Under the pieces are notes generated by a model. The model was given only the letters and a program-made list of their open reading frames with translations, was not told the DNA's origin and did no database searches. From positions 1-64,000 of the forward strand of contig CASGED010000021.1 in assembly GCA_949300425.1 (NCBI GenBank): a DNA stretch of 64,000 nt, given 5' to 3'. This document shows positions 1 to 9,160 of this stretch, piece after piece. Source of the DNA: an uncultured Bacteroides sp. Lineage in GTDB: Bacteria; Bacteroidota; Bacteroidia; Bacteroidales; Bacteroidaceae. Every line of letters starts with the position of its first letter. Position 1 is the stretch's first letter. The translations under genes and the position numbers were made by a program.

Positions 1-41
1 ACTTCCACTTCCGGAGCCACATAAAACTTTTCCATTTCCAT
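1..41 (-). CDS. N-terminus of a small hypothetical protein (partial)
   Basis: An open frame on the minus strand starts with ATG at 41 (an alternative ATG is at 35) and runs off the left edge, reading MEMEKFYVAPEVEV. Short Bacteroidota proteins often begin with a similar 'M..KxYxAPEVEV' stretch, but only 13-14 codons are visible, so no function can be given. It is divergent from mnmA. Confidence 0.4.
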   Translation of the reverse strand, partial: MEMEKFYVAPEVE

Positions 42-394
42 AATCTTAAATAATTTAGTTGTTAATGTTAATAATTTGATTTCTCGTTTTTCCTTTCTCT
101 CGTTCGTTATATATATAATATGGTGTAACCACCACCGCTTTTCGTCCCCATCGCCTTCGCCAAACCGTACTTCGTAAATCGTAAATTGTACTTTGTAAAT
201 GGTACTTGGTACTTGCGTTGGGGCGCATTTCAGGCTACAAAGTAACATACAAATTTCCCAAATAGGCGGGAAGGAGAATATTTCAGTAAAGAAACAGGAC
301 AGTCATTGAATAGTTTGATTTTAAATATCAGTTGGGAGAGAATTTATCTCGTGTAAAATCTATATTTTTGCGTATTGTTGTTAGAATACGACTT
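42..394. other. Divergent intergenic region upstream of mnmA
   Basis: This gene-free stretch is AT-rich. At about 160-225 it holds degenerate tandem copies of GTAAAT and GTACTT words, a low-complexity type also seen near 18.4 kb and 20.4 kb. A TATTTTTG at 363-370 fits the Bacteroidota -7 consensus TAnnTTTG and lies 25 bp before the preferred mnmA start, but I see no good -33 TTTG at the expected spacing. No other feature is supported. Confidence 0.4.
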
Positions 395-1471
395 ATGAGT
401 GGATCAAATAAAAAGGTATTGGTAGGTATGAGCGGAGGCATAGACAGCACTGCCACCTGCTTGATGTTGCGCGAGCAAGGATATGACATCGTGGGGCTGA
501 CTATGTGGGTGTGGGGTGATGAGCCTGCGGATGCGTACCAACTGGCCGACAGCATGGGTATTGAGCATCATGTGGCAGACGTGCGTGAGGAGTTCCGCAG
601 AACGATTGTGCGATATTTTATTGATGAATACCGTTCAGGACGCACACCGAATCCTTGCGTAATGTGCAATCCTTTGTTCAAGTTTCGCTTGCTAATGGAA
701 TGGGCGGACAAGCTGGGGTGTCAATTCATCGCCACGGGACATTACGTCCGGTTGGAAAAGGAAAATGGTCTCCTTTATATTGTGGCAGGGGATGATGACC
801 GTAAGGACCAGTCATACTTCCTTTGGCGATTGGGGCAGGACGTGTTGAAGCGTTGCCTTTTTCCGTTGGGAGAATATACCAAGACGCAGGTACGTGATTA
901 TCTGCGCAACCGAGGCTATACGCTGAAAGCCGAGGAAGGAGAAAGCATGGAAGTGTGTTTCATCAAAGGGGACTATAGAGACTTCCTTCGCGAGCATTCG
1001 CCGGAGATTGAGCGAGAGATTGGCCCCGGCTGGTTTGTCAACTCCGAAGGGGTGAAGTTGGGACAACACAAAGGCTTTCCTTACTACACCATCGGGCAGC
1101 GCAAGGGGCTGGAGATTGCATTGGGGAAACCTGCTTATGTATTGAAAATCAATCCACAGAAAAATACCGTGATGCTGGGCGATGCCGAACAACTGAAGAC
1201 ACGCTACATGTTAGTGGAGCAGGAAATTTTTCCCAACGAGGAAGAAATTTTTTGCTCGCCGGACCTGACTGTGCGCATCCGATACCGTAGCCGTCCGATA
1301 CCTTGCAAGGTCAGACGATTGGAAGACGGACGCTTGTTGGTGCATTTCCAGGAAGAGGCTTCGGCTATTGCGCCCGGACAATCTGCCGTATTTTACATTG
1401 CCCGTCGAGTGGTAGGCGGTGCTTTTATAGCTTCACAACGAGGAATAGGAATGTTTATAAATGAAGAATAG
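395..1471 (+). CDS. mnmA: tRNA-specific 2-thiouridylase MnmA
   Basis: MnmA is the cytoplasmic enzyme that installs the 2-thio group on wobble uridine 34 of tRNAs for Glu, Gln and Lys, using ATP and a sulfur relay. The N-terminal PP-loop SGGIDS is at residues 13-18. The NPCVMC motif holds a cysteine near residue 88, and a second conserved cysteine lies in [11 protein letters not shown] near residue 188, matching the catalytic Cys pair of the family. The C-terminal part reads as the usual beta-barrel domain. About 358 residues is normal for the family. I start it at ATG 395 ([15 protein letters not shown]); an in-frame ATG at 332 adds 21 residues unlike the family and would place a possible -7 element inside the gene. 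The subtilase gene follows after 8 bp. Confidence 0.93.
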   Translation: MSGSNKKVLVGMSGGIDSTATCLMLREQGYDIVGLTMWVWGDEPADAYQLADSMGIEHHVADVREEFRRTIVRYFIDEYRSGRTPNPCVMCNPLFKFRLLMEWADKLGCQFIATGHYVRLEKENGLLYIVAGDDDRKDQSYFLWRLGQDVLKRCLFPLGEYTKTQVRDYLRNRGYTLKAEEGESMEVCFIKGDYRDFLREHSPEIEREIGPGWFVNSEGVKLGQHKGFPYYTIGQRKGLEIALGKPAYVLKINPQKNTVMLGDAEQLKTRYMLVEQEIFPNEEEIFCSPDLTVRIRYRSRPIPCKVRRLEDGRLLVHFQEEASAIAPGQSAVFYIARRVVGGAFIASQRGIGMFINEE

Positions 1472-1479
1472 AAAATAAT

Positions 1480-2847
1480 ATGAAACGAGCAATTATTATA
1501 GGATGTTTGTGTGCGTTGGATATACTAAACGCCCAAGCGCGACAAGATACGCTGAAGTATCGCATCTGTCTGAAAGACAAGGCGGCTACAGAGTATCGCA
1601 TAGATAAACCGGAAGCCTATCTTTCGCCCAAAGCTATCGCACGCCGTGTGCGGCAAGGGTTGCCCATAGACTCTACGGACTTGCCTGTATGCGCCAAGTA
1701 TGTGGACGAAATACGCCAGGCGGGAGTTCGTGTCTTGCTGACCGGCAAGTGGGAGAATTTTGTAACCGTATCGTGCAATGACACAACGGTTCTCGAACGC
1801 ATTGCCTCCTTGCCTTTTGTGCGTTCAGTAGAGAAAGTTTGGACACGTCCTGCCGGAGGCAAGCGCGGAGACGGGCAACGCGACACGTTGATTAATCGCC
1901 TGGATAGCCTTCCCAACCGGTATTATGGGGCAGGCGAAGCCCAAATCCAATTGAGTCAGGGCGATAAGCTGCATGAAGCAGGCTTCCGAGGCAAGGGAAT
2001 GACCATTGCCGTTATAGACGCCGGTTATCACAACGCCGACCGCATTACGGCTTTGGCTAATGCAAAAGTGTTGGGCACGAAGGATTTTGTCAACTCTACG
2101 GAAGATATTTACGCCGAGCAGAAACATGGGCTGAGCGTATGGTCGTGCATGGCGATGAATCGTCCGGAGGTGATGGTGGGCACAGCACCGGAAGCTTCCT
2201 ATTGGCTCTTACGCAGCGAGGACGATTATTCCGAACATTTGGTGGAGCAAGACCAGTGGGCGGCTGCCGTAGAGTTTGCCGACAGTGTAGGCGTGGACGT
2301 TATCAACACCTCCTTGGGCTATTATACCTTTGACGATGCATCAAAAAACTATACCTACCGCCAGCTAGACGGTCACTATGCGTTGATGTCCCGTCAGGCT
2401 TCGCGCATTGCCGACAAGGGCATGGTGTTGGTGTGCAGCGCGGGCAATTCAGGCGATGACTCATGGAAAAAGATTACTCCGCCTGCCGATGCTGAAAACG
2501 TGCTGACCGTAGGTGCCGTAAATAAAGAAGGCGTATTGGCTACATTCTCTTCTGTGGGCAACACGGCAGATAATCGTATTAAACCTGATGTAGTGACGGT
2601 GGGATATAAAGCCGATGTAATAGGCACGGATGGCAACCTGACCACAGCCAACGGAACTTCATTCGCTTCACCTATCCTGTGCGGCATGGTGGCCTGCCTT
2701 TGGCAAGCCTGTCCTACGCTGACCGCCAAGCAAGTGATTGAGCTTGTCCGCCATTCGGGCGACCGTGCCGATTGGCCGGACAATATCTACGGATATGGAG
2801 TGCCGGACATGTGGAAAGCTTACCAAATGTATTTGAAAGAGAAATGA
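1480..2847 (+). CDS. Secreted S8 family serine peptidase (subtilase)
   Basis: This is a subtilisin-like peptidase of 455 residues. A hydrophobic N-terminal segment (MKRAIIIGCLCALDILNAQA) looks like a signal peptide, so it probably acts in the periplasm or at the surface. After a propeptide-like region of about 150 residues, the triad is visible: Asp in MTIAVIDAGYH (about residue 180), His in AEQKHGLSVWSC (about 216) and Ser in NGTSFASPILCG (about 394); SAGNSG is the usual oxyanion-region motif. The gene lies 8 bp after mnmA and looks co-transcribed, although the functions are unrelated. Its stop codon (AAA TGA) forms part of the conserved end of the downstream repeat element. The natural substrate is unknown. 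Confidence 0.9.
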   Translation: MKRAIIIGCLCALDILNAQARQDTLKYRICLKDKAATEYRIDKPEAYLSPKAIARRVRQGLPIDSTDLPVCAKYVDEIRQAGVRVLLTGKWENFVTVSCNDTTVLERIASLPFVRSVEKVWTRPAGGKRGDGQRDTLINRLDSLPNRYYGAGEAQIQLSQGDKLHEAGFRGKGMTIAVIDAGYHNADRITALANAKVLGTKDFVNSTEDIYAEQKHGLSVWSCMAMNRPEVMVGTAPEASYWLLRSEDDYSEHLVEQDQWAAAVEFADSVGVDVINTSLGYYTFDDASKNYTYRQLDGHYALMSRQASRIADKGMVLVCSAGNSGDDSWKKITPPADAENVLTVGAVNKEGVLATFSSVGNTADNRIKPDVVTVGYKADVIGTDGNLTTANGTSFASPILCGMVACLWQACPTLTAKQVIELVRHSGDRADWPDNIYGYGVPDMWKAYQMYLKEK

Positions 2848-2992
2848 TAATTTAATGTGCTAATATGCTAATGTGCCAATGTGCTAATGGGGCTGCGCTG
2901 CGTTTGCGTGTTCTCATGTCGCAGAGCATTAGCACATTGGCATATTAGCACATTGACACATTGCGGGGCTCCGCCCCGCTAAATTCCCATTT
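2842..2992. repeat. TIR-bracketed palindromic element A (subtilase-xseA gap)
   Basis: The left end AAATGATAATTTA (2842-2854) overlaps the subtilase stop. The right end TAAATTCCCATTT (2980-2992) directly abuts the xseA ATG. Between them, tandem GTGCTAAT-like words (about 2855-2886) are repeated in inverted form (about 2928-2956), and a G+C-rich hairpin (GCGGGGC TCC GCCCCGC, 2963-2979) sits just inside the right end. It is one of six elements in the window with the same ends. Confidence 0.8.
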
Positions 2993-4234
2993 ATGAAACC
3001 ATTATCTTTATACGACCTTAATACTTTGGTGCGCCGCAGTTTGGAGCAATGCCTGCCCGATGAATATTGGGTGCAGGCCGAGCTGAGCGAAGTGCGTGTA
3101 CATCCCGCCACAGGGCATTGCTACGTGGAGTTTGTGCAGAAAGATCTGCGAAGCAACAACTTAGTGGCCAAGGCACGCGGTGTCATTTGGAGCAACGTTT
3201 TCCATCTGCTTCGCCCCTATTTTGAGGAAAGCACGGGGCAGATGTTCACCGTCGGCATCAAAGTCCTGGTGCAAGTCACGGTCAGCTTCCACGAACTTTA
3301 CGGATACAGCCTAACGGTGCAAGACATCGACCCCACTTATACGTTGGGCGACATGGCCCGCCATCGCCGGGAGATACTGGCGCAACTGGAAGCCGATGGG
3401 GTACTGACGCTGAACAAAGAATTGCCCATGCCTGTATTGCCCCAACGGATAGCGGTTATCTCCTCTGCCTCGGCGGCAGGGTATGGTGACTTTTGCCATC
3501 AGTTGGAGCATAATCCACGGGGATATTACTTCCGGGTAGAGTTGTTTCCCTCCATTATGCAGGGCGAACGAACGGAAGCCTCCCTGCTTGCTGCGCTCGA
3601 CCGCATCAACCAACGCTTGGAATACTTCGATGTCGTAGTCATCATCCGTGGAGGAGGTGCCACGTCCGATCTTTCTTGCTTCGACACTTACCTGTTGGCG
3701 GCTGCCTGCGCCCAATTTCCCTTACCTATCATTACAGGTATAGGCCACGAGCGCGATGACACGGTGCTGGACACCGTGGCTCATACCCGCGTGAAGACAC
3801 CTACTGCCGCCGCCGAATGCCTAATAGCCCGCATGGACGAAGCCGCCGACCGGCTGCAGCAACTAAGCGAACATATATATAATGGTGTATCCGCCCGTCT
3901 GCAACGCGAACGCACCCGCCTGCAAGGATGCCGCCAGCGCATCCCTGCATCGTCCATACGCTGCTTGTCCCAAGCCCGCTTGCAACTGGCCGGTGCACGG
4001 AAAGACCTGCATCGTGCGGTAGACGCTCTTCTCACCCGCCAACGACATCGGCTGGAGTTGTTGCAACAACGCATCACCGATGCTTCGCCTCAAAAGCAAC
4101 TGGCACGCGGCTACAGCATCACGCTGAAGGACGGGCGGGCCGTGAAGGACGCTTCATCGTTAAAGCCCGGCGATGTCCTCACCACCCGTGTCTACAAAGG
4201 AGAAATCCAATCCATTGTCAAACCTAAAAACTGA
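2993..4234 (+). CDS. xseA: Exodeoxyribonuclease VII large subunit
   Basis: XseA is the catalytic large subunit of exonuclease VII, which degrades single-stranded DNA in both directions in the cytoplasm. The N-terminal OB-fold region (YWVQAELSEVRVHPATGHCYVEF) and the nuclease core (RIAVISSASAAGYGDF, VVIIRGGGATSDLSCFD, ITGIGHERDDTVLD) match the family. A helical region of about 100 residues and the C-terminal LARGYSIT motif follow. The length of 413 residues is typical. The ATG lies immediately after the conserved right end of element A. xseB follows after 9 bp, so the two subunits are co-expressed. Confidence 0.95.
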   Translation: MKPLSLYDLNTLVRRSLEQCLPDEYWVQAELSEVRVHPATGHCYVEFVQKDLRSNNLVAKARGVIWSNVFHLLRPYFEESTGQMFTVGIKVLVQVTVSFHELYGYSLTVQDIDPTYTLGDMARHRREILAQLEADGVLTLNKELPMPVLPQRIAVISSASAAGYGDFCHQLEHNPRGYYFRVELFPSIMQGERTEASLLAALDRINQRLEYFDVVVIIRGGGATSDLSCFDTYLLAAACAQFPLPIITGIGHERDDTVLDTVAHTRVKTPTAAAECLIARMDEAADRLQQLSEHIYNGVSARLQRERTRLQGCRQRIPASSIRCLSQARLQLAGARKDLHRAVDALLTRQRHRLELLQQRITDASPQKQLARGYSITLKDGRAVKDASSLKPGDVLTTRVYKGEIQSIVKPKN

Positions 4235-4243
4235 AATCACATC

Positions 4244-4459
4244 ATGCCATCAGCCAAGAAGAAAGAGACCTACAGCCAAGCCATCAGCCGCTTGGAGCAG
4301 ATAGTCAGCCAGATAGACAACAACGAACTGGACATCGACCAGCTGGCCGACAAAATCAAGGAAGCCAACGGCCTCATCGCCTTCTGCCAAAGCAAATTGA
4401 CGAAAGCCGACGCCGAAATTGAAAAAATATTAGCAGAAAGGCGGGAAAGTGAAGAATAA
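4244..4459 (+). CDS. xseB: Exodeoxyribonuclease VII small subunit
   Basis: XseB is the small helical subunit that binds several-fold to XseA in exonuclease VII. The protein of 71 residues contains the family signature (YSQAISRLEQIVSQIDNNELDIDQL) followed by a coiled-coil-like second helix, with ERR near the end. It lies 9 bp after xseA on the same strand. Confidence 0.93.
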   Translation: MPSAKKKETYSQAISRLEQIVSQIDNNELDIDQLADKIKEANGLIAFCQSKLTKADAEIEKILAERRESEE

Positions 4460-4475
4460 AGGATATATTTGCAGT

Positions 4476-4691
4476 ATGGAAGAATTTGATAGCAAAAGAG
4501 CATTTTACAAGGAATTTGGGAACTATTGCCTTGATATCTCAAAACTTGTATTTGGTGGTATTATTCTTGCCGGCATAATGGAACTTGACATAAGTCGGTT
4601 CATATTATTTGGGATAGGGGCAACTATAGTATTATTAACCGCAATTACTGGATTTATATTTGTTAGATTATCAAACTCTAAAAAGGAATAG
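4476..4691 (+). CDS. Small two-helix membrane protein
   Basis: This protein of 71 residues has a charged N-terminus (MEEFDSKRAFYKEFGNYCLD) and two predicted membrane helices (about residues 22-38 and 42-64) separated by a short charged turn, and ends in SNSKKE. An ATG at 4449 would overlap xseB by 11 bp; I prefer ATG 4476 because the extra residues are not membrane-protein-like. I do not recognise the family. It starts a run of three very small membrane ORFs. Confidence 0.6.
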   Translation: MEEFDSKRAFYKEFGNYCLDISKLVFGGIILAGIMELDISRFILFGIGATIVLLTAITGFIFVRLSNSKKE

Positions 4692-4693
4692 AT

Positions 4694-4798
4694 ATGGAAC
4701 TAATCGCATTTTTATCGTTTTTTGGATTAATCTCTTTAGGTTTCCTGATTTGGGGGTTAAATGAATTGCGCAAACAGCAGTTACATAAGTCTGAATAA
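4694..4798 (+). CDS. 34-residue single-span membrane micropeptide (putative)
   Basis: ATG at 4694, two bases after the preceding stop, opens a 34-codon frame: MELIAFLSFFGLISLGF, then LIWGLNELRKQQLHKSE. It has one hydrophobic helix followed by a basic tail, so an inner-membrane micropeptide with a cytoplasmic C-terminus is plausible. Tight packing between two other small membrane ORFs supports it being real. No family is recognised. Confidence 0.5.
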   Translation: MELIAFLSFFGLISLGFLIWGLNELRKQQLHKSE

Positions 4799-4806
4799 TA
4801 TACCTT

Positions 4807-4917
4807 ATGGGAGCTTACATGGTATTTGCGGCAATAGGTATCCCTTGCGCATTGTTTTTAATTTATTGCCTGACACCAAGCGGCAAGCGTTGGTTAAAAA
4901 CAAATCACATGATTTAA
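4807..4917 (+). CDS. 36-residue single-span membrane micropeptide (putative)
   Basis: ATG at 4807, eight bases after the preceding stop, opens a 36-codon frame: MGAYMVFAAIGIPCALFLIY, then CLTPSGKRWLKTNHMI. It has one hydrophobic helix, then a short basic tail (SGKRWLK). The topology resembles the ORF just upstream, which makes a set of small membrane peptides more likely than chance. The function is unknown. Confidence 0.45.
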   Translation: MGAYMVFAAIGIPCALFLIYCLTPSGKRWLKTNHMI

Positions 4918-4933
4918 ATAAATTGGATAAACT

Positions 4934-5182
4934 ATGAATGCAATAGAATTAAGACAACAGGTGTTACAAGAGGTAGTTTCTTTAATGGACGACGATGTTG
5001 CCATGATGAGACTACAATCTTTCCTTTCGACATTGAAAAACGAGGAAGGGTTTGAACGCATTCCCGGCCTTCCTTACACGAAAGAAGAACGAAAAGCGGA
5101 CTTGATAGCGGCAGAAAAAGAAATTGCAGCGGGAAATGTTATAGCATGGGAGGATTTAAAGAAAGAAATGGAGACATGGTAA
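4934..5182 (+). CDS. Antitoxin-like small protein without a toxin partner
   Basis: This is a soluble, acidic protein of 82 residues. The N-terminal half is helical (MNAIELRQQVLQEVVSLMDD). The C-terminus (EERKADLIAAEKEIAAGNVI, then AWEDLKKEMETW) resembles the tail of RelB/ParD-type antitoxins, where '(E/K)...I..G.VI..E.(L/V)..E' wraps the toxin. No RelE/ParE-like toxin follows: the next gene, 29 bp on, is ilvE. It may be an orphan antitoxin or one with a distant partner. The assignment rests only on the pattern of the tail. Confidence 0.5.
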   Translation: MNAIELRQQVLQEVVSLMDDDVAMMRLQSFLSTLKNEEGFERIPGLPYTKEERKADLIAAEKEIAAGNVIAWEDLKKEMETW

Positions 5183-5211
5183 TTGATATAAATAATGTAA
5201 TATAAAAGATT

Positions 5212-6231
5212 ATGAAAGAATTAGATTGGGCTAATCTGCCGTTCGGATACATGAAGACAGATTACAACGTGAGAATTTACTATCGTGACGGCAAGTGGGG
5301 CGAACTGGAAGTTTGCAGTGAAGAGACTATCCCCATGCACATGGCCGCCACATGTCTACATTACGGTCAGGAGGCCTTCGAGGGGCTGAAAGCTTTCCGG
5401 GGCAAAGACGGGAAGATTCGTGTGTTCCGTCCGGAGGAAAACGCTGCCCGTCTGCAATCTACTTGCCGCGGCATCCTGATGCCGGAGTTGCCTACCGAAC
5501 GTTTTATGGAAGCTGTGCGGAAAGTGGTGAAACTGAACGAGCGTTTCATCCCGCCTTACGAGAGCGGCGCGTCGCTCTACATCCGTCCTCTACTGGTGGG
5601 CACAGGCGCACAAGTGGGCGTACATCCGGCCAACGAATATCTCTTTGTGATTTTCGTGACGCCTGTAGGTCCGTATTTCAAAGGTGGTTTCTCTACCAAT
5701 CCTTATGTTATTATCCGCGAATACGATCGTGCAGCCCCGTTAGGCACCGGCATCTATAAGGTGGGCGGGAACTATGCCGCCAGCCTGCGTGCCAACAAGA
5801 AGGCGCACGACCTGGGCTATGCCTGCGAGTTCTACCTCGACGCCAAGGAGAAGAAGTACATCGACGAGTGCGGTGCCGCCAACTTCTTCGGCATCAAGGA
5901 CAACACGTACATCACGCCGCTGTCTACCTCCATCCTTCCCTCCATCACCAACAAGAGCTTGATGCAGCTGGCCGAAGACTTGGGCATGAAGGTGGAACGC
6001 CGTCCGGTGCCCGAAGAAGAACTGCTGACCTTCGAGGAAGCGGGAGCCTGCGGCACGGCAGCCGTCATCAGCCCCATCGAGCGCATTGACGATGTGGAGA
6101 ACGGCAAATCCTACGTCATTGCCAAGGACGGCAAGCCGGGACCTGTCTGCACCAAGCTGTACAATAAGCTGCGCGCCATCCAGTATGGCGACGAGCCGGA
6201 TGTACACAACTGGGTGACTATTATCGAATAA
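5212..6231 (+). CDS. ilvE: Branched-chain amino acid aminotransferase
   Basis: IlvE is a PLP-dependent class IV aminotransferase that moves the amino group between glutamate and the 2-oxo acids of Val, Leu and Ile: the last step of their synthesis and the first of their breakdown. The 339 residues match the long (type II, eukaryote-like) form: AATCLHYGQEAFEGLKAFRG, SLYIRPLLVGTGAQVGV, GTGIYKVGGNYAASL with the PLP-binding Lys, ECGAANFFGI, and GTAAVISPIERI near the C-terminus. It lies about 3.3 kb upstream of the ilv operon but is separate from the attenuator-controlled transcript. Confidence 0.93.
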   Translation: MKELDWANLPFGYMKTDYNVRIYYRDGKWGELEVCSEETIPMHMAATCLHYGQEAFEGLKAFRGKDGKIRVFRPEENAARLQSTCRGILMPELPTERFMEAVRKVVKLNERFIPPYESGASLYIRPLLVGTGAQVGVHPANEYLFVIFVTPVGPYFKGGFSTNPYVIIREYDRAAPLGTGIYKVGGNYAASLRANKKAHDLGYACEFYLDAKEKKYIDECGAANFFGIKDNTYITPLSTSILPSITNKSLMQLAEDLGMKVERRPVPEEELLTFEEAGACGTAAVISPIERIDDVENGKSYVIAKDGKPGPVCTKLYNKLRAIQYGDEPDVHNWVTIIE

Positions 6232-6274
6232 TAGAGTTATTCACCATAAGTATTCATCTTTAAAACAAATCATT

Positions 6275-6889
6275 ATGGAAGCGCAAAGAAAGATTTCCGT
6301 AGTCAGCGTCCTTTCTGAAGGCGTAGGTTTAGGATTGAAGAATGCACCCTCCCTGCTGGGTGCCGTAATCTTGTGGCTGTTGACAATCTGGGTTCCCTAC
6401 ATCAACGTCGGAACTACCATTGCCATTCAGACTATTCCTATCGAACTGAGCAAAGGCAAAGTCATCTCGCCCTTGTTCATCTTCGACGGCAAGTATCGTC
6501 AGTACATGGGCGAGTATTTCACGCTGATTGGTCTCATGCTTATGTCGCTGATACCGGCTTTCCTCTTTATGATTGTGCCGGGCATCATCATCTCCATTGG
6601 CTGGAGCCTGGCTATCTACCTGATGCTGGACAAGGGCATCGCTCCCGGTGAAGCGTTGGTACGTAGCAACAAGGCGACGTACGGCTATAAATGGACCATC
6701 TTCGGAGTCAGCTTTGCGCTGAGTCTGATTGCCTACATTCTGATAAGCCTCTTTGTAAAGCTGGACAACTCGCTCGGTCTGTTGCTGATATTCCTCACTA
6801 TCGTAGCCGCTCAAGTGATTTCGTTGGCATGCATGGGCATCATCTATCGTGATTTGGCAAAAGAAGACACTACGCAACAATATGAGTAA
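6275..6889 (+). CDS. Polytopic membrane protein of unknown function
   Basis: The protein of 204 residues starts with about 20 polar residues and then has roughly four or five hydrophobic segments (about 23-48, 82-118, 148-165 and 170-192). The layout resembles the large class of small 'DUF975/GPDPase-membrane-like' proteins, including a charged loop [20 protein letters not shown] between helices, but I cannot name a family firmly. Its stop overlaps the start of trmB (ATGAGTAA), so the two are translationally coupled. Confidence 0.6.
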   Translation: MEAQRKISVVSVLSEGVGLGLKNAPSLLGAVILWLLTIWVPYINVGTTIAIQTIPIELSKGKVISPLFIFDGKYRQYMGEYFTLIGLMLMSLIPAFLFMIVPGIIISIGWSLAIYLMLDKGIAPGEALVRSNKATYGYKWTIFGVSFALSLIAYILISLFVKLDNSLGLLLIFLTIVAAQVISLACMGIIYRDLAKEDTTQQYE

Positions 6890-7640
6890 AGGCAAGTTGC
6901 AGAAATTCGCCGACATGGCACGTTATCCCCACGTATTCGAGTATCCCTACTCCGTGGCGGACAACGTGCCGTTCGGCATGAAAGGCCGGTGGGGCGAGTC
7001 GTTCTTCAAGAACACGCGCCCCATTGTCTTGGAGTTAGGGTGCGGCAGGGGTGAGTACACCGTAGGTTTGGGTCGCCTCTTCCCGGAGAAGAACTTCATC
7101 GGTGTGGACATCAAAGGGGCGCGCATGTGGAGCGGGGCTACCGAGTCGTTGCGGATCGGCATGACGAACGTGGCTTTCCTGCGTACCAACATCGAGATTA
7201 TCGACCGTTTCTTCGCCCCCGGCGAGGTCAGCGAGATATGGCTCACCTTCAGCGACCCGCAGATGAAGAAGGCTACCAAACGCCTGACGTCTACTTACTT
7301 CCTGGAGCGATACCGCCGCTTCCTCACGGACGGGGGACTGATACACGTGAAGACGGACAGTAACTTCCTCTTCACCTACACCCGTCTGCTGCTGGAAGCC
7401 AATCACTTGACGCCCGAAGTCCTCACCGACGACCTCTATCACTCGGGGAAGGCCGACGAGATACTCTCCATCCGCACCTACTATGAGCAGCAATGGATCG
7501 CCCGTGGGCTGAACATCAAGTACATCCGCTTCCGTCTGCCCCACGAAGGCACATTGGTGGAGTCGGATGTGGAAATCCCCCTGGACGACTACCGCAGCTA
7601 CAACCGCAGCAAGCGGAGCGGACTTGAAACGTCAAAATAA
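6882..7640 (+). CDS. trmB: tRNA (guanine-N7-)-methyltransferase TrmB
   Basis: TrmB methylates N7 of G46 in the tRNA variable loop using S-adenosylmethionine. The SAM-binding motif [15 protein letters not shown] and the downstream [11 protein letters not shown] are clear. The [19 protein letters not shown] segment matches the family motif '(F)PDPWxKxxHxKRR' in divergent form. At 252 residues the length is normal for Bacteroidota. I start at ATG 6882, which overlaps the stop of the membrane protein gene by 8 bp; an in-frame ATG at 6849 lies inside that gene and adds 11 unrelated residues. Confidence 0.9.
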   Translation: MSKGKLQKFADMARYPHVFEYPYSVADNVPFGMKGRWGESFFKNTRPIVLELGCGRGEYTVGLGRLFPEKNFIGVDIKGARMWSGATESLRIGMTNVAFLRTNIEIIDRFFAPGEVSEIWLTFSDPQMKKATKRLTSTYFLERYRRFLTDGGLIHVKTDSNFLFTYTRLLLEANHLTPEVLTDDLYHSGKADEILSIRTYYEQQWIARGLNIKYIRFRLPHEGTLVESDVEIPLDDYRSYNRSKRSGLETSK

Positions 7641-7711
7641 ATGTATACATATACCGTCTGAAAAGGGATTTTATAACATATTGATAATCAATATGCTTTA
7701 TTTCAGCCTAT

Positions 7712-7777
7712 CTCACCCGCCGTATGAGCCTGCCTCACCCGCCGGGTGAGATACCCTCAGCCGCCGGGTGAGGCACC
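7712..7777. repeat. 22-bp-period palindrome array (CTCACCCGCCGGGTGAG type)
   Basis: Three units start at 7712, 7734 and 7756, exactly 22 bp apart. Each is a 17-bp palindrome (best copy CTCACCCGCCGGGTGAG) plus a 5-bp spacer. The array lies between the trmB stop and the mrp start, and in RNA would give three successive hairpins. Six other arrays in the window share the 22/23-bp layout, but none of them has this sequence. Confidence 0.85.
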
Positions 7778-7838
7778 CTTTTATGGCGGCTAAGACTGAG
7801 ATTCCTTTAGATTGTAAATTATAAATACCTATAATGAT

Positions 7839-8939
7839 ATGACCCTTTATCCGAAACTCATTCACGACGCACTGGCCACCGTGCGCTATCCCGGCAACGG
7901 AAAGAACCTCATCGAGGCGGAAATGGTGGCCGACAACCTCCGCATCGATGGCATGAAGGTCAGCTTCTCCCTCATCTTCGAGAAGCCCACCGACCCCTTT
8001 ATGAAGTCCATGATTAAAGCCGCCGAGACGGCCATCCATACTTATGTGTCGCCCGATGTCGAAGTGACCATCACCACCGAAAGCCGGCAGGCCGCACGTC
8101 CCGAACCGGGCAAGATGCTGCCACGGGTGAAGAACGTCATCGCCGTATCCAGCGGTAAAGGCGGTGTGGGCAAGAGTACTGTAGCCGCCAATCTGGCCGT
8201 AGCCTTGGTGAAGCTGGGCTACAAGGTGGGCTTGCTGGATGCCGACATCTTCGGTCCTTCCGTGCCCAAGATGTTCCAAGTGGAAGATGCCCGCCCCTAT
8301 GCCGAGCGCATTGAGGGACGCGACCTCATCATCCCCATCGAAAAATACGGCCTCAAGCTGCTCTCCATCGGCTTCTTCGTCAATCCCGACCAGGCTACCC
8401 TGTGGCGCGGAGGCATGGCGAGCAACGCCTTGAAGCAACTTGTGGGCGATGCCGATTGGGGCGACCTGGATTATTTCATCCTTGACACTCCGCCGGGTAC
8501 CAGCGACATTCACCTTACGTTGCTGCAGACGCTCGCCATCACGGGTGCCGTCATTGTCAGCACGCCCCAGCAAGTGGCTTTGGCCGATGCCCGCAAAGGC
8601 GTGGATATGTATCGCAACGACAAAGTGAACGTGCCCATCCTCGGCCTGGTAGAAAACATGGCATGGTTCACCCCCGCCGAACTGCCGGAGAACAAGTACT
8701 ACATCTTTGGCAAGGAGGGCTGCAAACAGTTGGCGGAAGAACTGGGTGTGCCTCTGCTGGGCCAAATCCCACTCGTGCAAAGCATCTGCGAGAGTGGCGA
8801 TGCCGGAGCGCCCGTCGCCCTTGACACGGACACCGTCACCGGCCGTGCCTTCCTGCAACTGGCAGCCGCCGTGGTGCGTCAGGTAGACAAGCGTAACATC
8901 GAGATGGCTCCTACACAGGTGGTGCAGGTGAAGAAGTAA
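7839..8939 (+). CDS. Mrp/NBP35-family Fe-S cluster carrier P-loop ATPase
   Basis: Mrp/ApbC proteins are cytoplasmic homodimeric P-loop ATPases that carry and hand over iron-sulfur clusters. The N-terminal 90 residues form the DUF59/MIP18-like domain. The deviant Walker A GKGGVGKSTVAANLAV follows, then GLLDADIFGPSVPKMF, DYFILDTPPGTSD (Walker B) and GLVENMAWF. The CxxC of many Mrp proteins is not present in that last motif; the Cys in FGKEGC may take part instead. The length of 366 residues is typical. The gene is flanked by 22-bp palindrome arrays on both sides. Confidence 0.92.
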   Translation: MTLYPKLIHDALATVRYPGNGKNLIEAEMVADNLRIDGMKVSFSLIFEKPTDPFMKSMIKAAETAIHTYVSPDVEVTITTESRQAARPEPGKMLPRVKNVIAVSSGKGGVGKSTVAANLAVALVKLGYKVGLLDADIFGPSVPKMFQVEDARPYAERIEGRDLIIPIEKYGLKLLSIGFFVNPDQATLWRGGMASNALKQLVGDADWGDLDYFILDTPPGTSDIHLTLLQTLAITGAVIVSTPQQVALADARKGVDMYRNDKVNVPILGLVENMAWFTPAELPENKYYIFGKEGCKQLAEELGVPLLGQIPLVQSICESGDAGAPVALDTDTVTGRAFLQLAAAVVRQVDKRNIEMAPTQVVQVKK

Positions 8940-9081
8940 CCATTTCATCGGTTCATCCGACAAGTGCATTATTCCTTACATGAGAAGAATCGGCAGACAG
9001 CGGATTACGTCCTAATTTGTAAATTATGTCAGATTAACTCTCATAATGATTGCAGGAAGCGCTTTTTGCAGGCGTTCGGGA

Positions 9082-9160
9082 ATGTTAGAAACATAAGGGG
9101 TGAATGTTTCTAACATTCCCATCCTATGTTAGAAACATAAGCCCTTAAAGTTAGTAGCAT
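9082..9160. repeat. 22-bp-period array (ATGTTAGAAACAT type)
   Basis: Units start at 9082, 9104, 9126 and 9148, each 22 bp apart. The core ATGTTAGAAACAT (arms ATGTT/AACAT) alternates with its reverse complement ATGTTTCTAACAT; the fourth copy is degenerate (AAGTTAGTAGCAT). The same core is found at 27547-27625 and 44811-44867. It lies downstream of mrp and upstream of the ilv promoter. Confidence 0.85.
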
